Shown: positions 7,817 through 15,818 of the stretch, one piece after another
Layout: each line of letters opens with the position of its first letter
Numbering within the stretch: position 1 is the first letter of the stretch
Source: Mycobacterium sp. D16R12
GTDB lineage: Bacteria > Actinomycetota > Actinomycetes > Mycobacteriales > Mycobacteriaceae
DNA: 40,965 nucleotides
Assembly: GCF_002013465.1 (NCBI RefSeq)
Contig: NZ_MAFC01000035.1
Coordinates: 1 to 40,965 of the forward strand
Direction: 5' to 3'
The notes under the pieces: model-generated
The model's input: the letters and a program-made list of their open reading frames with translations, nothing else
What the model was told of the DNA's origin: nothing
Database searches by the model: none
Translations under genes and position numbers: made by a program

Positions 7817-9276
7817 CTGTAGCGATACCGGAAACCGTGGCGGTCCAGGACATCACGGAGTGGTCTGACGAGGTAGATGTACTCGTCATCGGCTTTGGCA
7901 TGGGTGGTGGATGTGCTGCGGTCTCGGCTGCCGAGGCCGGCGCACATGTGCTCGCGCTGGAGCGTGCCGCCGCCGCTGGCGGAACCACGGCGATGGCGGG
8001 CGGGCACTTCTACCTCGGCGGCGGCACGGCCGTTCAAGAGGCCACCGGGCACGCCGACAGCGCCGACGAGATGTACAAGTACCTCATGGCGGTATCGCCG
8101 GATCCCGATCCGGAGAAGATCCGGCTGTACTGCGACGGGAGCGTCGCGCATTTCAATTGGCTTGAGGCACTGGGTTTTCAGTTCGAACGCAGCTTCTACC
8201 CGGAGAAGGCTGTCATCCAGCCGAACACCGAAGGGCTGATGTTCACGGGGAACGAGCTGGTGTGGCCCTACCGCGATGAAGCGGTCCCCGCGCCGCGCGG
8301 GCACAAGGTCCCCAAGCCCGGCGACACCGGTGGTGCGGGCATGGTCGTGGACCTGCTCGCCCAGCGTGCCGGCGAGCTCGGCGTGCCCATCCGCTACGAG
8401 ACCGGGGCCACGGCGCTCATCCTCGACGAAGGGGGTGCCGTGGTGGGCGCCACCTGGAAGCATTTCGCGGAAACCGGTGCGATACGGGCGAAGTCGGTGA
8501 TCATCGCGGCGGGAGGATTCGTGATGAACCCCGCCATGGTCGCCGAGTACACCCCCAAGCTCGCCGAGAAACCATTCGTACTCGGCAGCACCTACGACGA
8601 CGGGCTCGGCATCAGGCTCGGGGTCTCCGCGGGCGCCGGGACGCGCAACATGAACCAGATTTTCGTCACCGCTCCGGTCTACCCGCCATCGGGCCTGCTC
8701 ACCGGAATCATCGTCAACAAGAACGGTGAACGGTTTGTCGCCGAGGACTCTTACCACTCCCGGACCTCTGGATTCGTGATGGACCAGCCCGACAGCGCCG
8801 CATACCTGATTATCGATTCCGAACACATGGATCGACCCACGCTGCCGCTGACGCCATTCATTGACGGCTGGGAGACCATCGCGGAAATGGAAGAGGCGCT
8901 GGGCATTCCGGCAGGAAACCTGGAAAAGGCGTTGCAGCGGTACAACGAGCATGCCGACAGGGGAGAGGACGCGGACTTTCACAAGCATCCGAAATACCTT
9001 GCCGCGCAGGGAACCGGCCCGTGGGGCGCATTCGATCTGACCCTCGGTAAGGCGATATATGCGGGGTTCACGCTCGGCGGACTTCGCACGGACGCCGACG
9101 GACGTGTGCTCACCGAAGCAGGCGAGGCGATATCGGGTCTCTATGCGGTGGGCGCCAGTGCGTCGAACATTGCTCAGGACGGCAAGGGCTACAGCAGCGG
9201 AACCAGGCTCGGCGAAGCCTCGTTCTTCGGCCGACGAGCGGGTTCGCACGCGTCAGCACGGGTATCTGCTCGGTAG
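7813..9276 (+). CDS. FAD-dependent oxidoreductase (fumarate reductase/ketosteroid dehydrogenase-type flavoprotein)
   Basis: The 487-residue product belongs to the FAD_binding_2 superfamily. The dinucleotide-binding motif is near residues 24-45 (VDVLVIGFGMGGGCAAVSAA, ending at the acidic residue of LALERA). It is followed by the flavin-contacting GGTTAMAGGHFYLGGG and a second GAxxxVIAAGGF region. The C-terminal FAD motif reads GLYAVGASASNIAQDGKGYS. Relatives include 3-ketosteroid dehydrogenases and fumarate reductase flavoprotein subunits; the active-site Tyr residues that would settle the substrate could not be assigned. There is no signal peptide. It is translationally coupled to the VOC protein through an ATGA overlap. 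Confidence 0.85.
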   Translation: MTVAIPETVAVQDITEWSDEVDVLVIGFGMGGGCAAVSAAEAGAHVLALERAAAAGGTTAMAGGHFYLGGGTAVQEATGHADSADEMYKYLMAVSPDPDPEKIRLYCDGSVAHFNWLEALGFQFERSFYPEKAVIQPNTEGLMFTGNELVWPYRDEAVPAPRGHKVPKPGDTGGAGMVVDLLAQRAGELGVPIRYETGATALILDEGGAVVGATWKHFAETGAIRAKSVIIAAGGFVMNPAMVAEYTPKLAEKPFVLGSTYDDGLGIRLGVSAGAGTRNMNQIFVTAPVYPPSGLLTGIIVNKNGERFVAEDSYHSRTSGFVMDQPDSAAYLIIDSEHMDRPTLPLTPFIDGWETIAEMEEALGIPAGNLEKALQRYNEHADRGEDADFHKHPKYLAAQGTGPWGAFDLTLGKAIYAGFTLGGLRTDADGRVLTEAGEAISGLYAVGASASNIAQDGKGYSSGTRLGEASFFGRRAGSHASARVSAR

Positions 9277-9297
9277 GCGGATCCGCACGCTATGTGA

Positions 9298-9330
9298 GGC
9301 CGGTCACAAAACCGCATCAAATGACCGGTC
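9298..9330 (+). terminator. Hairpin after the FAD oxidoreductase gene
   Basis: GGCCGGTCA at 9298-9306 pairs with TGACCGGTC at 9322-9330, with one G-U pair and a 15-base loop. It lies 22 bases past the stop at 9276. The T-tract is poor, as is common in mycobacterial terminators. Confidence 0.45.
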
Positions 9331-9397
9331 GGCGGGGTAGCCGGTGGGCGACCGCGAAGCCGTCGCCTACGCTGGGCGCAACGGAAAGGTGACTCCA

Positions 9398-9796
9398 ATG
9401 GCGGAGGTCTATACCAGTAACGGGAATCGGCCCGCACCGGCCCGCAAGATCCGCAAGCTGGCCAACGTCGCACTGAACATCGACGGGACCGTCGGACATA
9501 TCGAATCGATGGCCGTCGAGGTGCACGACCTCACCGACCGCGTGGGTTCGATGCTCGACCACCTGGACTCCAGCCTGGAACGGCTGGACGACTCGCTGGA
9601 TTCGCTGAACCTCACGTTGAACGATCTCGCCAAGACCACCTCGACCCTGGCTAACACAATGACGAGTCTGGAAACCCTCATCGACGTGGTCAACCCGCTC
9701 ATTCGCGTACTCAAGGTCGCGCTCTATCCCACGAAGATCGTGCTGGATTTCGCCGACGATCGGATTGCTCAGGTGGAGCGCGTCCTGAACCGGTAG
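9398..9796 (+). CDS. Small coiled-coil protein
   Basis: A 132-residue protein with a basic N-terminus (PARKIRKLANVALN). It then has a heptad-rich stretch from about residue 38 to 95, with repeated L-D/L-N spacing (LDHLDSSLERLDDSLDSLNL), giving an almost certain coiled coil. The tail has a short hydrophobic helix (VVNPLIRVLKVALYPTKIVLDF) that could lie on a membrane. There are no Cys residues and no enzyme motif. The ATG at 9398 follows GGAAAGGTGA; an upstream start would add a Gly/Arg-rich stretch. A TACGCT -10-like box is at 9368-9373. Its position just before the ABC1 kinase operon suggests a partner or scaffold role, but nothing in the sequence proves this. Confidence 0.75.
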   Translation: MAEVYTSNGNRPAPARKIRKLANVALNIDGTVGHIESMAVEVHDLTDRVGSMLDHLDSSLERLDDSLDSLNLTLNDLAKTTSTLANTMTSLETLIDVVNPLIRVLKVALYPTKIVLDFADDRIAQVERVLNR

Positions 9797-9846
9797 GCCC
9801 ACCCGATCGTCATGACTCGACACTCCCGGCGTTTGATTAACATACA

Positions 9847-9862
9847 TACCGGATTGTCGGTA
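9847..9862. promoter_or_regulatory. Candidate operator upstream of the first ABC1 kinase
   Basis: A perfect inverted repeat, TACCG-N6-CGGTA, lies about 50 bases before the kinase start. It is embedded in ACATACATACC at 9840-9850 and GGTAATGT at 9859-9866, so it combines the two repeat types seen again at 13.5-13.7 kb. It is a plausible site for the TetR regulator encoded in the same operon. Confidence 0.5.
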
Positions 9863-9908
9863 ATGTCTCATCGACAGAGACGACGAGGTGAGGACGAAGG
9901 GAGTCGCG

Positions 9909-11276
9909 GTGAGCGATGCATCCGATCAGCCGCGGCGGCCCCGGAAGCTCGATCCGGTTTCCGCCGAGATTCAGTTCGATCGACTGGCCGCGACGGCAGG
10001 TCAGCTCCTCAAGGCCGGATCGCGAATCCTGAGCCAACGCCCCACGGAGCGCGACCTGCGCCAAGTCGTCGCCAAGGAAATGCGCCGGTCGTTCGCCGAG
10101 CTCGGGCCCGCCTACGTCAAGTTCGGGCAGCTCATCGCATCATCTCCGGGAATGTTTCCCGAGGACCTCTCCGCGGAGTTTCGGTCGCTGCTCGATCAGG
10201 TGCCACCGGCGAATCCGCGGACCATTCGTTCCATGCTTGCCGGCGAACTCGGGGCACAACCCGAGGATGTATTCGCCTCATTCGATGAGGTCCCTTTCGC
10301 TTCGGCGTCGATCGCCCAGGTGCACAAGGCAACACTCAAGGACGGCACCGCGGTCGTCGTCAAGATCCAGCGCCCCGCGATCCGCACCCGGCTCGCTGCC
10401 GATCTGCAGATCCTGAAACAAATCGCTCGTGGTCTCGAACTCACCGAGATGGGCCGGATGTCGAACATCTACGAGGTGATGCAGGACTTTGAGGCCAACC
10501 TCGCAGAGGAACTCGATTTCACTCTTGAAGCGCAGGCCATGCGTGACTGGACCGCCGGCCTCGCGGACTCGAAGTACGCTCCGAAAGTGCGTGTACCCCA
10601 GCTCTATTCCGAGCTGTGTACCGACAAGGTACTCACCATGGAGTATGTCGAGGGCATCAGAATCGACAATGCGGATGAGATCCGCGCGGCGGGATTCGAC
10701 GGCCCCGAAGTGGTCAAGACCCTCATGCTTACCCTTTTCGACTCGGCGTTCGCCGCAGGCACCTTTCATGGCGATCTGCACGCCGGAAATCTGATGGTGG
10801 ACCCAGAAGGTCGAATCGTGTTCCTGGACTTCGGAATTGTCGGCCGACTCGATCAGCGGACCCGTAAGACGTTGCGCGAGCTGATCGGTGCACTCATCAT
10901 CGAACCCGATGATGAGGCAGCTGCGCGAACACTGATCAAGCTGGGCGCCATCGACCCCGGCGCCGACCCCGCCAAGGTCGCCGCGTCGCTGCGAAAAGTG
11001 ACCGGCCCCATGGGCAACTCATTGGGCAAGATCTCCTACGGCACGATCGGCCGACAGCTCACCGCGTTGGGGCGTGAGCATGACGCCATCCTTCCCAAGG
11101 AATTCATCCTGGTCGGCAAGCAACTGCTCTACGTCGAGCGATACACCAAACTGCTTGCACCGGAATGGCAGCCGGTGGGAGATCCAGAGATTCTCACCTA
11201 TTTCGGCACCCTGATATCGGAATATCAGCAGGCTCGGGAAGAGATCAAGGACAGCAAGGACGGGCTCGGAGAATGA
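9909..11276 (+). CDS. ABC1/UbiB-family atypical kinase, copy A
   Basis: A 455-residue ABC1 (ADCK/UbiB) family protein. All family hallmarks are present: the KxGQ motif (K71 in YVKFGQLIASSPG), the Ala-rich nucleotide loop (PFASASIAQVHKA, with VVVKIQRP following), the catalytic-loop equivalent HGDLHAGN (H287) and the metal-binding DFG (D307). Members in other organisms support quinone lipid synthesis; mycobacteria use menaquinone, so the substrate is unknown. There are no clear membrane helices. The GTG at 9909 has AAGGGAG five bases upstream and is preferred to the GTG at 9888. It overlaps the TetR gene by four bases (ATGA). A close paralogue lies on the opposite strand at 11991-13502. Confidence 0.9.
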   Translation: MSDASDQPRRPRKLDPVSAEIQFDRLAATAGQLLKAGSRILSQRPTERDLRQVVAKEMRRSFAELGPAYVKFGQLIASSPGMFPEDLSAEFRSLLDQVPPANPRTIRSMLAGELGAQPEDVFASFDEVPFASASIAQVHKATLKDGTAVVVKIQRPAIRTRLAADLQILKQIARGLELTEMGRMSNIYEVMQDFEANLAEELDFTLEAQAMRDWTAGLADSKYAPKVRVPQLYSELCTDKVLTMEYVEGIRIDNADEIRAAGFDGPEVVKTLMLTLFDSAFAAGTFHGDLHAGNLMVDPEGRIVFLDFGIVGRLDQRTRKTLRELIGALIIEPDDEAAARTLIKLGAIDPGADPAKVAASLRKVTGPMGNSLGKISYGTIGRQLTALGREHDAILPKEFILVGKQLLYVERYTKLLAPEWQPVGDPEILTYFGTLISEYQQAREEIKDSKDGLGE

Positions 11277-11989
11277 CACGGACCGCTGGAAGTCCAGCTC
11301 GGTCGACCGCTCGCGATCATCGCTCCGGGCGACGGACCCAGGAGGAACGCAGCGCCGCCATGCGCAGCAGGCTCCTTGATGCGACGGTGGACTGCCTCGT
11401 CAACTACGGATACGCGGGCACGACGACCACCCGGGTGGCACAACGTGCCGGCGTCACCCGCGGCGCACTGGTGCACCATTTCCAGTCGAAATCCGAACTT
11501 CTCGGAGAATCGGTACGGCACTTGGCGTTCAAACAGGGCCAGGAGATCCTCTCTGAGCTCATAGCGCTGGACCGCGAGAGCGACACCGATTTCATCAGCC
11601 GCTGCCTGGACGCGCTCTGGAGGATGCACCAGGGGTCGATGTTCATCGCCACCATGGAACTGTGGATCGCCGCACGCACCGATCCAGAATTGTCCGCGCA
11701 GATGGATCAGTTTGAATTCATTGTCATGCAACAATTCTCAACGCTAGGCCAGTCGGTGAGTCAGACCGATGAGGAGTTGCGTGTCATTCGTAACATCACG
11801 CTCACCGCGATGGACGCTGTGCGAGGCATCTTGGTCAACAGCATGACGGCGCCGCAGGACGTTCGCGATCAACGGTGGGGACGCGCCAAGGCGATGCTGC
11901 TGAACATTGTCGAGTCACCCACAGTCGGTGCACCGCTTGATTCCGCCTTGCGCACCATGGATACCGGAAAGCTCAGTCTTTCCGACTGA
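11273..11989 (+). CDS. TetR-family transcriptional regulator
   Basis: The 238-residue protein has an Arg-rich leader, then a TetR HTH at about residues 24-75 (MRSRLLDATVDCLVNYGYAG, TTRVAQRAGVTRGALVHHF, SKSELLGESV). A helical ligand-binding domain with its own hydrophobic core follows. It is translationally coupled to kinase copy A and ends one base before the stop of the convergent kinase copy B. It probably controls both kinases and perhaps the SRPBCC/acyl-CoA dehydrogenase genes, through the inverted repeats at 9847-9862 and 13517-13690 (inference from repeat placement). The ligand is unknown; an acyl-CoA or lipid would suit the neighbours. Confidence 0.9.
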   Translation: MTRTAGSPARSTARDHRSGRRTQEERSAAMRSRLLDATVDCLVNYGYAGTTTTRVAQRAGVTRGALVHHFQSKSELLGESVRHLAFKQGQEILSELIALDRESDTDFISRCLDALWRMHQGSMFIATMELWIAARTDPELSAQMDQFEFIVMQQFSTLGQSVSQTDEELRVIRNITLTAMDAVRGILVNSMTAPQDVRDQRWGRAKAMLLNIVESPTVGAPLDSALRTMDTGKLSLSD

Positions 11990-11990
11990 T

Positions 11991-13502
11991 CTACTTCGGC
12001 TCGCGCGCCGCTGCTTCCTCCATGCGTGACTGCTCGGCCTGGATCACCATGTTCCCGAAGTATCCGATGAACGACGGATCGGAAAGCAGCGCCCAGTCCG
12101 GTGCCAGCAGCTTCATGTAGCGCTCGACGTACAGAAGTTGCTTGGAGATCAGCACCAGCTCCCGGGGGAGCCGCACGTCGTATTCCTTGGCCATCACCGC
12201 CAGCTGCTTGCCGAGCTGGCCGTACGAGATCGCTGAAAGCTTGGACTGCTGCAGGGGATTGGTGAAATCGGAGATCGACTTGGCGGCCGTCGTGGGGTCG
12301 ACGACCTTACCCCGATCTCCGATGGCGCCGAGCTTGTAGATTCCGCGACTCACCGCCGCGTGATCATTCTTCACGAACAGATCGACCATGATCTCGGTAA
12401 AGATCTTGCGGCTGCGTTCATCGATACGCCCGACGATCCCGAAGTCCAGGAACACGATTCGTCCGCTCGAGTCCACCAACAGGTTGCCCGCGTGCAGATC
12501 GCCGTGGAAGAGCCCCTTGTGGAATCCGGTCTCGAACAGTGAATAGACGATGGCCTTGACCAGTCCGACCCCGTCGAATCCCGCGGCGGCAAGCTCGCCG
12601 ACGTTGTCGATCCGGATACCTTCGACGTATTCCATCGTCAGCACACGTTCGGTGGTGTATTCCCAGAACACCTTGGGAACGCGCACCTTATCGCCGTATT
12701 CGGTGTCCGCCAGGCTCGCGATCCACTGTTCCATCGCGTGCCCCTCGGCCGCGAAATCGAGTTCCTCGTTGAGGTTCTGCTCAAAGTCCTCGACGATCTC
12801 GGGTGCATTGCTCGCGCGTCCCAGATCAGTCTTGACGATCAAGCGGGCGAGGCGTCCGATGATCCGAACGTCGGCGGCCAGCCTGGTGCGGATCTTCGGC
12901 CGCTGAATCTTCACCACCACCCGCTCACCCGATTTGAGCGTCGCGTGGTGGACCTGAGCGATAGACGCAGAGGCGAACGGATGGTCGTCGAATGTCGCGA
13001 ATATCGTTGCGGGATCCGCACCTAACTGTTCGCGCAGCGATTGACGAATCAACTCGGGGGACGCGGGCGGAACCCTGTCCAGAAGCGTGCGGAACTCATT
13101 GGACAGCGTTTCCGGAAACACGCCGGGGGATGACGCGATGATCTGGCCGAGCTTCACATAGGTGGGGCCCATGAGGGCGAAGGTGCGGCGTAGCTCATGT
13201 GCGGCCCGTACTTCCAGTGTTCTTCCACGCCGCGGTTTCGTCAGCAGGCGCGCTCCCGATCCGGCGAGCCGGGCGACAACGACGCCAAACCTCCCGGCCT
13301 CCACGCGAAATGGCGGGGGATGCAGTGTGACCCGAGGGCGGGTGATCTCGATATCGATCGACCTGCTCTTCGGCGACGAATTCACCGCCGCGGCCGGTTG
13401 TTCCGAGGTAGATTCCGGGACGACGGGCTGTTGTCTCCCGTTCTCGGACAATCCGGCAGTGACCGGCGCCGCATCGTTGCCCGCGCCCTCGGGGGTGGTC
13501 AT
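11991..13502 (-). CDS. ABC1/UbiB-family atypical kinase, copy B
   Basis: The 503-residue paralogue of the gene at 9909 has an extra low-complexity N-terminus of about 70 residues (Pro/Ser/Glu-rich). Family motifs are intact: YVKLGQIIASSPG, the Ala-rich loop PFASASIAQVHHA, HGDLHAGNLLVD and FLDFGIVGR. The two copies share most of their core, including TMEYVEGIRID and FGIVGR, so they look like a local duplication with inversion around the TetR gene. The ATG at 13502 is chosen. A GTG at 13529 would start inside the inverted repeat at 13517-13540. There is no strong Shine-Dalgarno sequence. The stop faces the TetR stop with one base between. Confidence 0.88.
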   Translation of the reverse strand: MTTPEGAGNDAAPVTAGLSENGRQQPVVPESTSEQPAAAVNSSPKSRSIDIEITRPRVTLHPPPFRVEAGRFGVVVARLAGSGARLLTKPRRGRTLEVRAAHELRRTFALMGPTYVKLGQIIASSPGVFPETLSNEFRTLLDRVPPASPELIRQSLREQLGADPATIFATFDDHPFASASIAQVHHATLKSGERVVVKIQRPKIRTRLAADVRIIGRLARLIVKTDLGRASNAPEIVEDFEQNLNEELDFAAEGHAMEQWIASLADTEYGDKVRVPKVFWEYTTERVLTMEYVEGIRIDNVGELAAAGFDGVGLVKAIVYSLFETGFHKGLFHGDLHAGNLLVDSSGRIVFLDFGIVGRIDERSRKIFTEIMVDLFVKNDHAAVSRGIYKLGAIGDRGKVVDPTTAAKSISDFTNPLQQSKLSAISYGQLGKQLAVMAKEYDVRLPRELVLISKQLLYVERYMKLLAPDWALLSDPSFIGYFGNMVIQAEQSRMEEAAAREPK

Positions 13503-13516
13503 GAGCGCCACTGTAA

Positions 13517-13540
13517 TACATACGAGCACAGTTGTATGTA
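13517..13540. promoter_or_regulatory. Inverted repeat TACATAC-N10-GTATGTA, operator candidate
   Basis: Seven-base perfect arms are separated by ten bases, directly upstream of the copy B kinase start on the minus strand. The same 6-mer arms with the same ten-base spacing recur at 13669-13690. Confidence 0.55.
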
Positions 13541-13551
13541 ACGTGTTTTGG

Positions 13552-13567
13552 GCTACCGATCGGTAGC
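13552..13567. promoter_or_regulatory. Perfect 16-bp palindrome GCTACCGATCGGTAGC
   Basis: Its core TACCG/CGGTA arms match those at 9847-9862 (there spaced by six bases, here by two). A smaller TACCGGTA palindrome follows at 13619-13626. It lies in the divergent promoter region between kinase copy B and the SRPBCC gene and is probably a regulator-binding site. Confidence 0.5.
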
Positions 13568-13668
13568 TGCCGAATCGGATTCAGGTGCCCACAGGCCTGT
13601 CTGTATGTGACCGCCCTGTACCGGTATTTAGTCAGCTCGCCGTGCGAGATCTGCGGTAATTGCATCTT

Positions 13669-13690
13669 ACATACACGAGGGTATGTATGT
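13669..13690. promoter_or_regulatory. Inverted repeat ACATAC-N10-GTATGT, operator candidate upstream of SRPBCC
   Basis: The arms are at 13669-13674 and 13685-13690. A second GTATGT at 13681-13686 gives an alternative six-base spacing. It lies about 60 bases before the SRPBCC gene. A lone GTATGT half-site is at 13603-13608. Confidence 0.55.
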
Positions 13691-13750
13691 TACGTTCGGA
13701 GCCGCTGGCATCAATCCGTGCCAGACCACTGACAAAGGAGTCTTTCGCCC

Positions 13751-14227
13751 ATGTCCGAGCTGCACTCCAGCATTGATCTCCCGTACAGCATCGACAAGCT
13801 CTGGTCGGTGTTGCCGGACCTCAACAAGTACGACGAGTGGATGACCATCCACACCGGATTCAAGGGCGATGTCCCCGCGATCGAGGACATCAAGGTCGGC
13901 ACCAAGTTCTCCGAAATCGTCACCCTGATGGGCATGGCCAACACGGTCGAGTGGACCGTGCAGGAGTTCACCCCGACCGACGAGGTGCTGTCCGCGAAGA
14001 AGGGCGCCTTCAAGCTGGGCGGCACGGGCATGGCCGGCGTCGAGGCCATCATCAAGTCAAGCGTCGAGGAAATCGACGCTGACAACACGAGGGTGAACGT
14101 GGATTCGTCCTTCTCGGGGCAGATGCTCACCGGAGCCATCGGTACGGCCATCGACAAGGCCGTACAAGAGGAGCTCGAAAACTCCGTCGCCCGACTCAAG
14201 GAATTGCTGGCCAAGGAGCTCGGTTAA
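13751..14227 (+). CDS. SRPBCC/polyketide cyclase-like lipid-binding protein
   Basis: The 158-residue protein has the START/Bet v1-like SRPBCC pattern: an N-terminal strand SSIDLPYSIDKLWSVL with the helix DLNKYDEWM, a central run of strands, and a long C-terminal helix (IDKAVQEELENSVARLKELL) that caps the hydrophobic pocket. Such proteins bind lipids, polyketides or cofactors, and there is no defining catalytic residue. A strong AAAGGAG ribosome site is at 13734-13740. It is followed by the acyl-CoA dehydrogenase after 61 bases and is probably co-transcribed with it. The operator-like repeats upstream suggest control by the neighbouring TetR protein. Confidence 0.83.
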   Translation: MSELHSSIDLPYSIDKLWSVLPDLNKYDEWMTIHTGFKGDVPAIEDIKVGTKFSEIVTLMGMANTVEWTVQEFTPTDEVLSAKKGAFKLGGTGMAGVEAIIKSSVEEIDADNTRVNVDSSFSGQMLTGAIGTAIDKAVQEELENSVARLKELLAKELG

Positions 14228-14288
14228 CCGAGCTCCCCGGGCCGGGCCCATTTGACGTCGATCACTTTCACTGAAGAAAGCAGGACAC

Positions 14289-15560
14289 ATGCTCGACTGG
14301 TCACCGATTGACCTCGCGGTGCGTGACGCCGTTCGCCAGTTCATCGACAAGGAGGTCAGACCTCACGTCGACGCACTGGAGTCCGGCGAGATGGAGCCGT
14401 ACCCCGTCATTCGCAAGATGTTCACCACCTTCGGCATCGATGCGCTTGCCAAAGAGAGCTTGCAGAAGCAGATCGAGAATAAGAAGGCTCGCGAGGCCGC
14501 GGTGGCAGCTGGGGAGCCACTGGAGGATTCCAAGAAGTCCGATGGCGGGGGCGCCATGGGTATGGCCGGGGGCTCGGCCAGCATGGGATTTGTTCTCACC
14601 AGTGAAATCTCGCGCGTCTGTATGGGTTTGGTGACGGGCATGGGCGTGAGCATGGGCCTTACCGTGCCGACCATCGCCTCTCGCGGCACCGCCGCACAGA
14701 TGGAACGGTGGCTACCCGAACTGGTCACCTACGAGAAGGTGGGCGCGTGGGCCATCACCGAACCCGATTCGGGCTCTGACGCGTTCGGCGGCATGAAAAC
14801 GTATGTCACCCGGGACGGTGAGGACTACATCCTCAACGGACAGAAGACCTTCATCACCAATGGGCCCGATGCCGACGTAGTCGTCGTCTATGCCAAGTTG
14901 GACGAGAAGGACCCGTCGGTCGACAAGCGGGACCGCACGGTGCTGACCTTTGTACTGGACAAGGGTATGGAGGGCTTTGTGCAGTCAAAGCCTTTCCGCA
15001 AGATGGGCATCCACAGCTCCCGTACCGGCCAGCTGTTCTTTGAGAACGTCCGTCTCGGAAAGGACCGGCTCCTCGGCGAAACCGAGACCAGTGACCAGGG
15101 CGACGGCCGCGACAGTGCACGCGCGAACTTCTCGATGGAGCGCATCGGTGTGGCGGCCCTGGCCCTCGGGGTTATCGAGGAATGCCTGCGACTCTCCCTG
15201 GATTATGCGAAGACTCGCACCTTATGGGGCAAGGAGATCGCCCAGTTCCAGCTCATCCAGCTCAAGCTGGCCAAGATGGAAGTGGCCCGGATCAACGTAC
15301 GGAACATGATGTTCCACGCCATCGAGGGCATGTCCGAGGGCAAGACGCCCTCGCTCTCGGAGGCCTCGGCCATCAAGCTCTACTGCTCGGAGGCCGCCAC
15401 CGACGTCGCGATGGACGCCGTGCAGCTCTTCGGCGGCAACGGCTATATGACGGAGTATCGAGTCGAACAGCTGGCGCGCGACGCTAAGTCGCTCATGATC
15501 TACGCCGGCAGCAACGAGGTGCAGATCACCCACATTGCCAAGGGCCTGCTCGCCGGGTAA
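14289..15560 (+). CDS. Acyl-CoA dehydrogenase (FadE type) with relocated catalytic base
   Basis: FAD-dependent alpha,beta-dehydrogenation of an acyl-CoA. The 423-residue protein has the family's flavin signature (WAITEPDSGSDAFGG, residues 154-168), the second motif NGQKTFITNG, and the C-terminal QLFGGNGYMTEY and RDAKSLMIYAGSNEVQ. The Glu that acts as base in medium-chain enzymes (IYEG) is Ala (A406). A Glu occurs instead at E284 in FSMERIG, the position used by isovaleryl- and long-chain-type dehydrogenases, so activity is likely. A Gly/Ala/Lys-rich insertion of about 30 residues (65-95) interrupts the N-terminal helical domain and is unusual. It probably forms an operon with the SRPBCC gene. 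Confidence 0.9.
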   Translation: MLDWSPIDLAVRDAVRQFIDKEVRPHVDALESGEMEPYPVIRKMFTTFGIDALAKESLQKQIENKKAREAAVAAGEPLEDSKKSDGGGAMGMAGGSASMGFVLTSEISRVCMGLVTGMGVSMGLTVPTIASRGTAAQMERWLPELVTYEKVGAWAITEPDSGSDAFGGMKTYVTRDGEDYILNGQKTFITNGPDADVVVVYAKLDEKDPSVDKRDRTVLTFVLDKGMEGFVQSKPFRKMGIHSSRTGQLFFENVRLGKDRLLGETETSDQGDGRDSARANFSMERIGVAALALGVIEECLRLSLDYAKTRTLWGKEIAQFQLIQLKLAKMEVARINVRNMMFHAIEGMSEGKTPSLSEASAIKLYCSEAATDVAMDAVQLFGGNGYMTEYRVEQLARDAKSLMIYAGSNEVQITHIAKGLLAG

Positions 15561-15564
15561 CGCC

Positions 15565-15612
15565 GACAAGGCGGCCGTATCCGGGAGTCAGGTTTCGGTG
15601 CGGCCGCCTGTC
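15565..15612 (+). terminator. Long GC-rich hairpin after the acyl-CoA dehydrogenase
   Basis: GACAAGGCGGCCG at 15565-15577 pairs with CGGCCGCCTGTC at 15601-15612, with one bulged base and a 23-base loop. It begins four bases after the stop and is a likely terminator lacking a T-run. Confidence 0.5.
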
Positions 15613-15818
15613 AGCCCGACGGCCTGGGCACACAAGGCCTGGTCGTGTTCGGCAAACCATTAATTGTTTTCCATTCTCCGCACGCAGTCGTACTCTCGCG
15701 ACAGCGTTGACTCATGGAATTGTCGTGATGTGCAACGACGAACAATGCGGTTCTCAAGTGCATCCATGACGCAAGGCGTCTGAGTGCTGCGGCGTCGGCG
15801 GAGAACAGAAGCGATGAA

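Noticed and set aside
7792..9249. Long open frame antisense to the FAD oxidoreductase gene
   Set aside because: High-GC codon bias creates open antisense frames; this one is Arg/Gly/His-rich and matches no family. The same applies to 2857-4506, 26436-27779, 30035-31648, 34915-36195 and 37001-38419.
15707..15735. TTGACT as a -35 element before the hypothetical gene
   Set aside because: No acceptable -10 element at the right distance and over 80 bases to the ATG.
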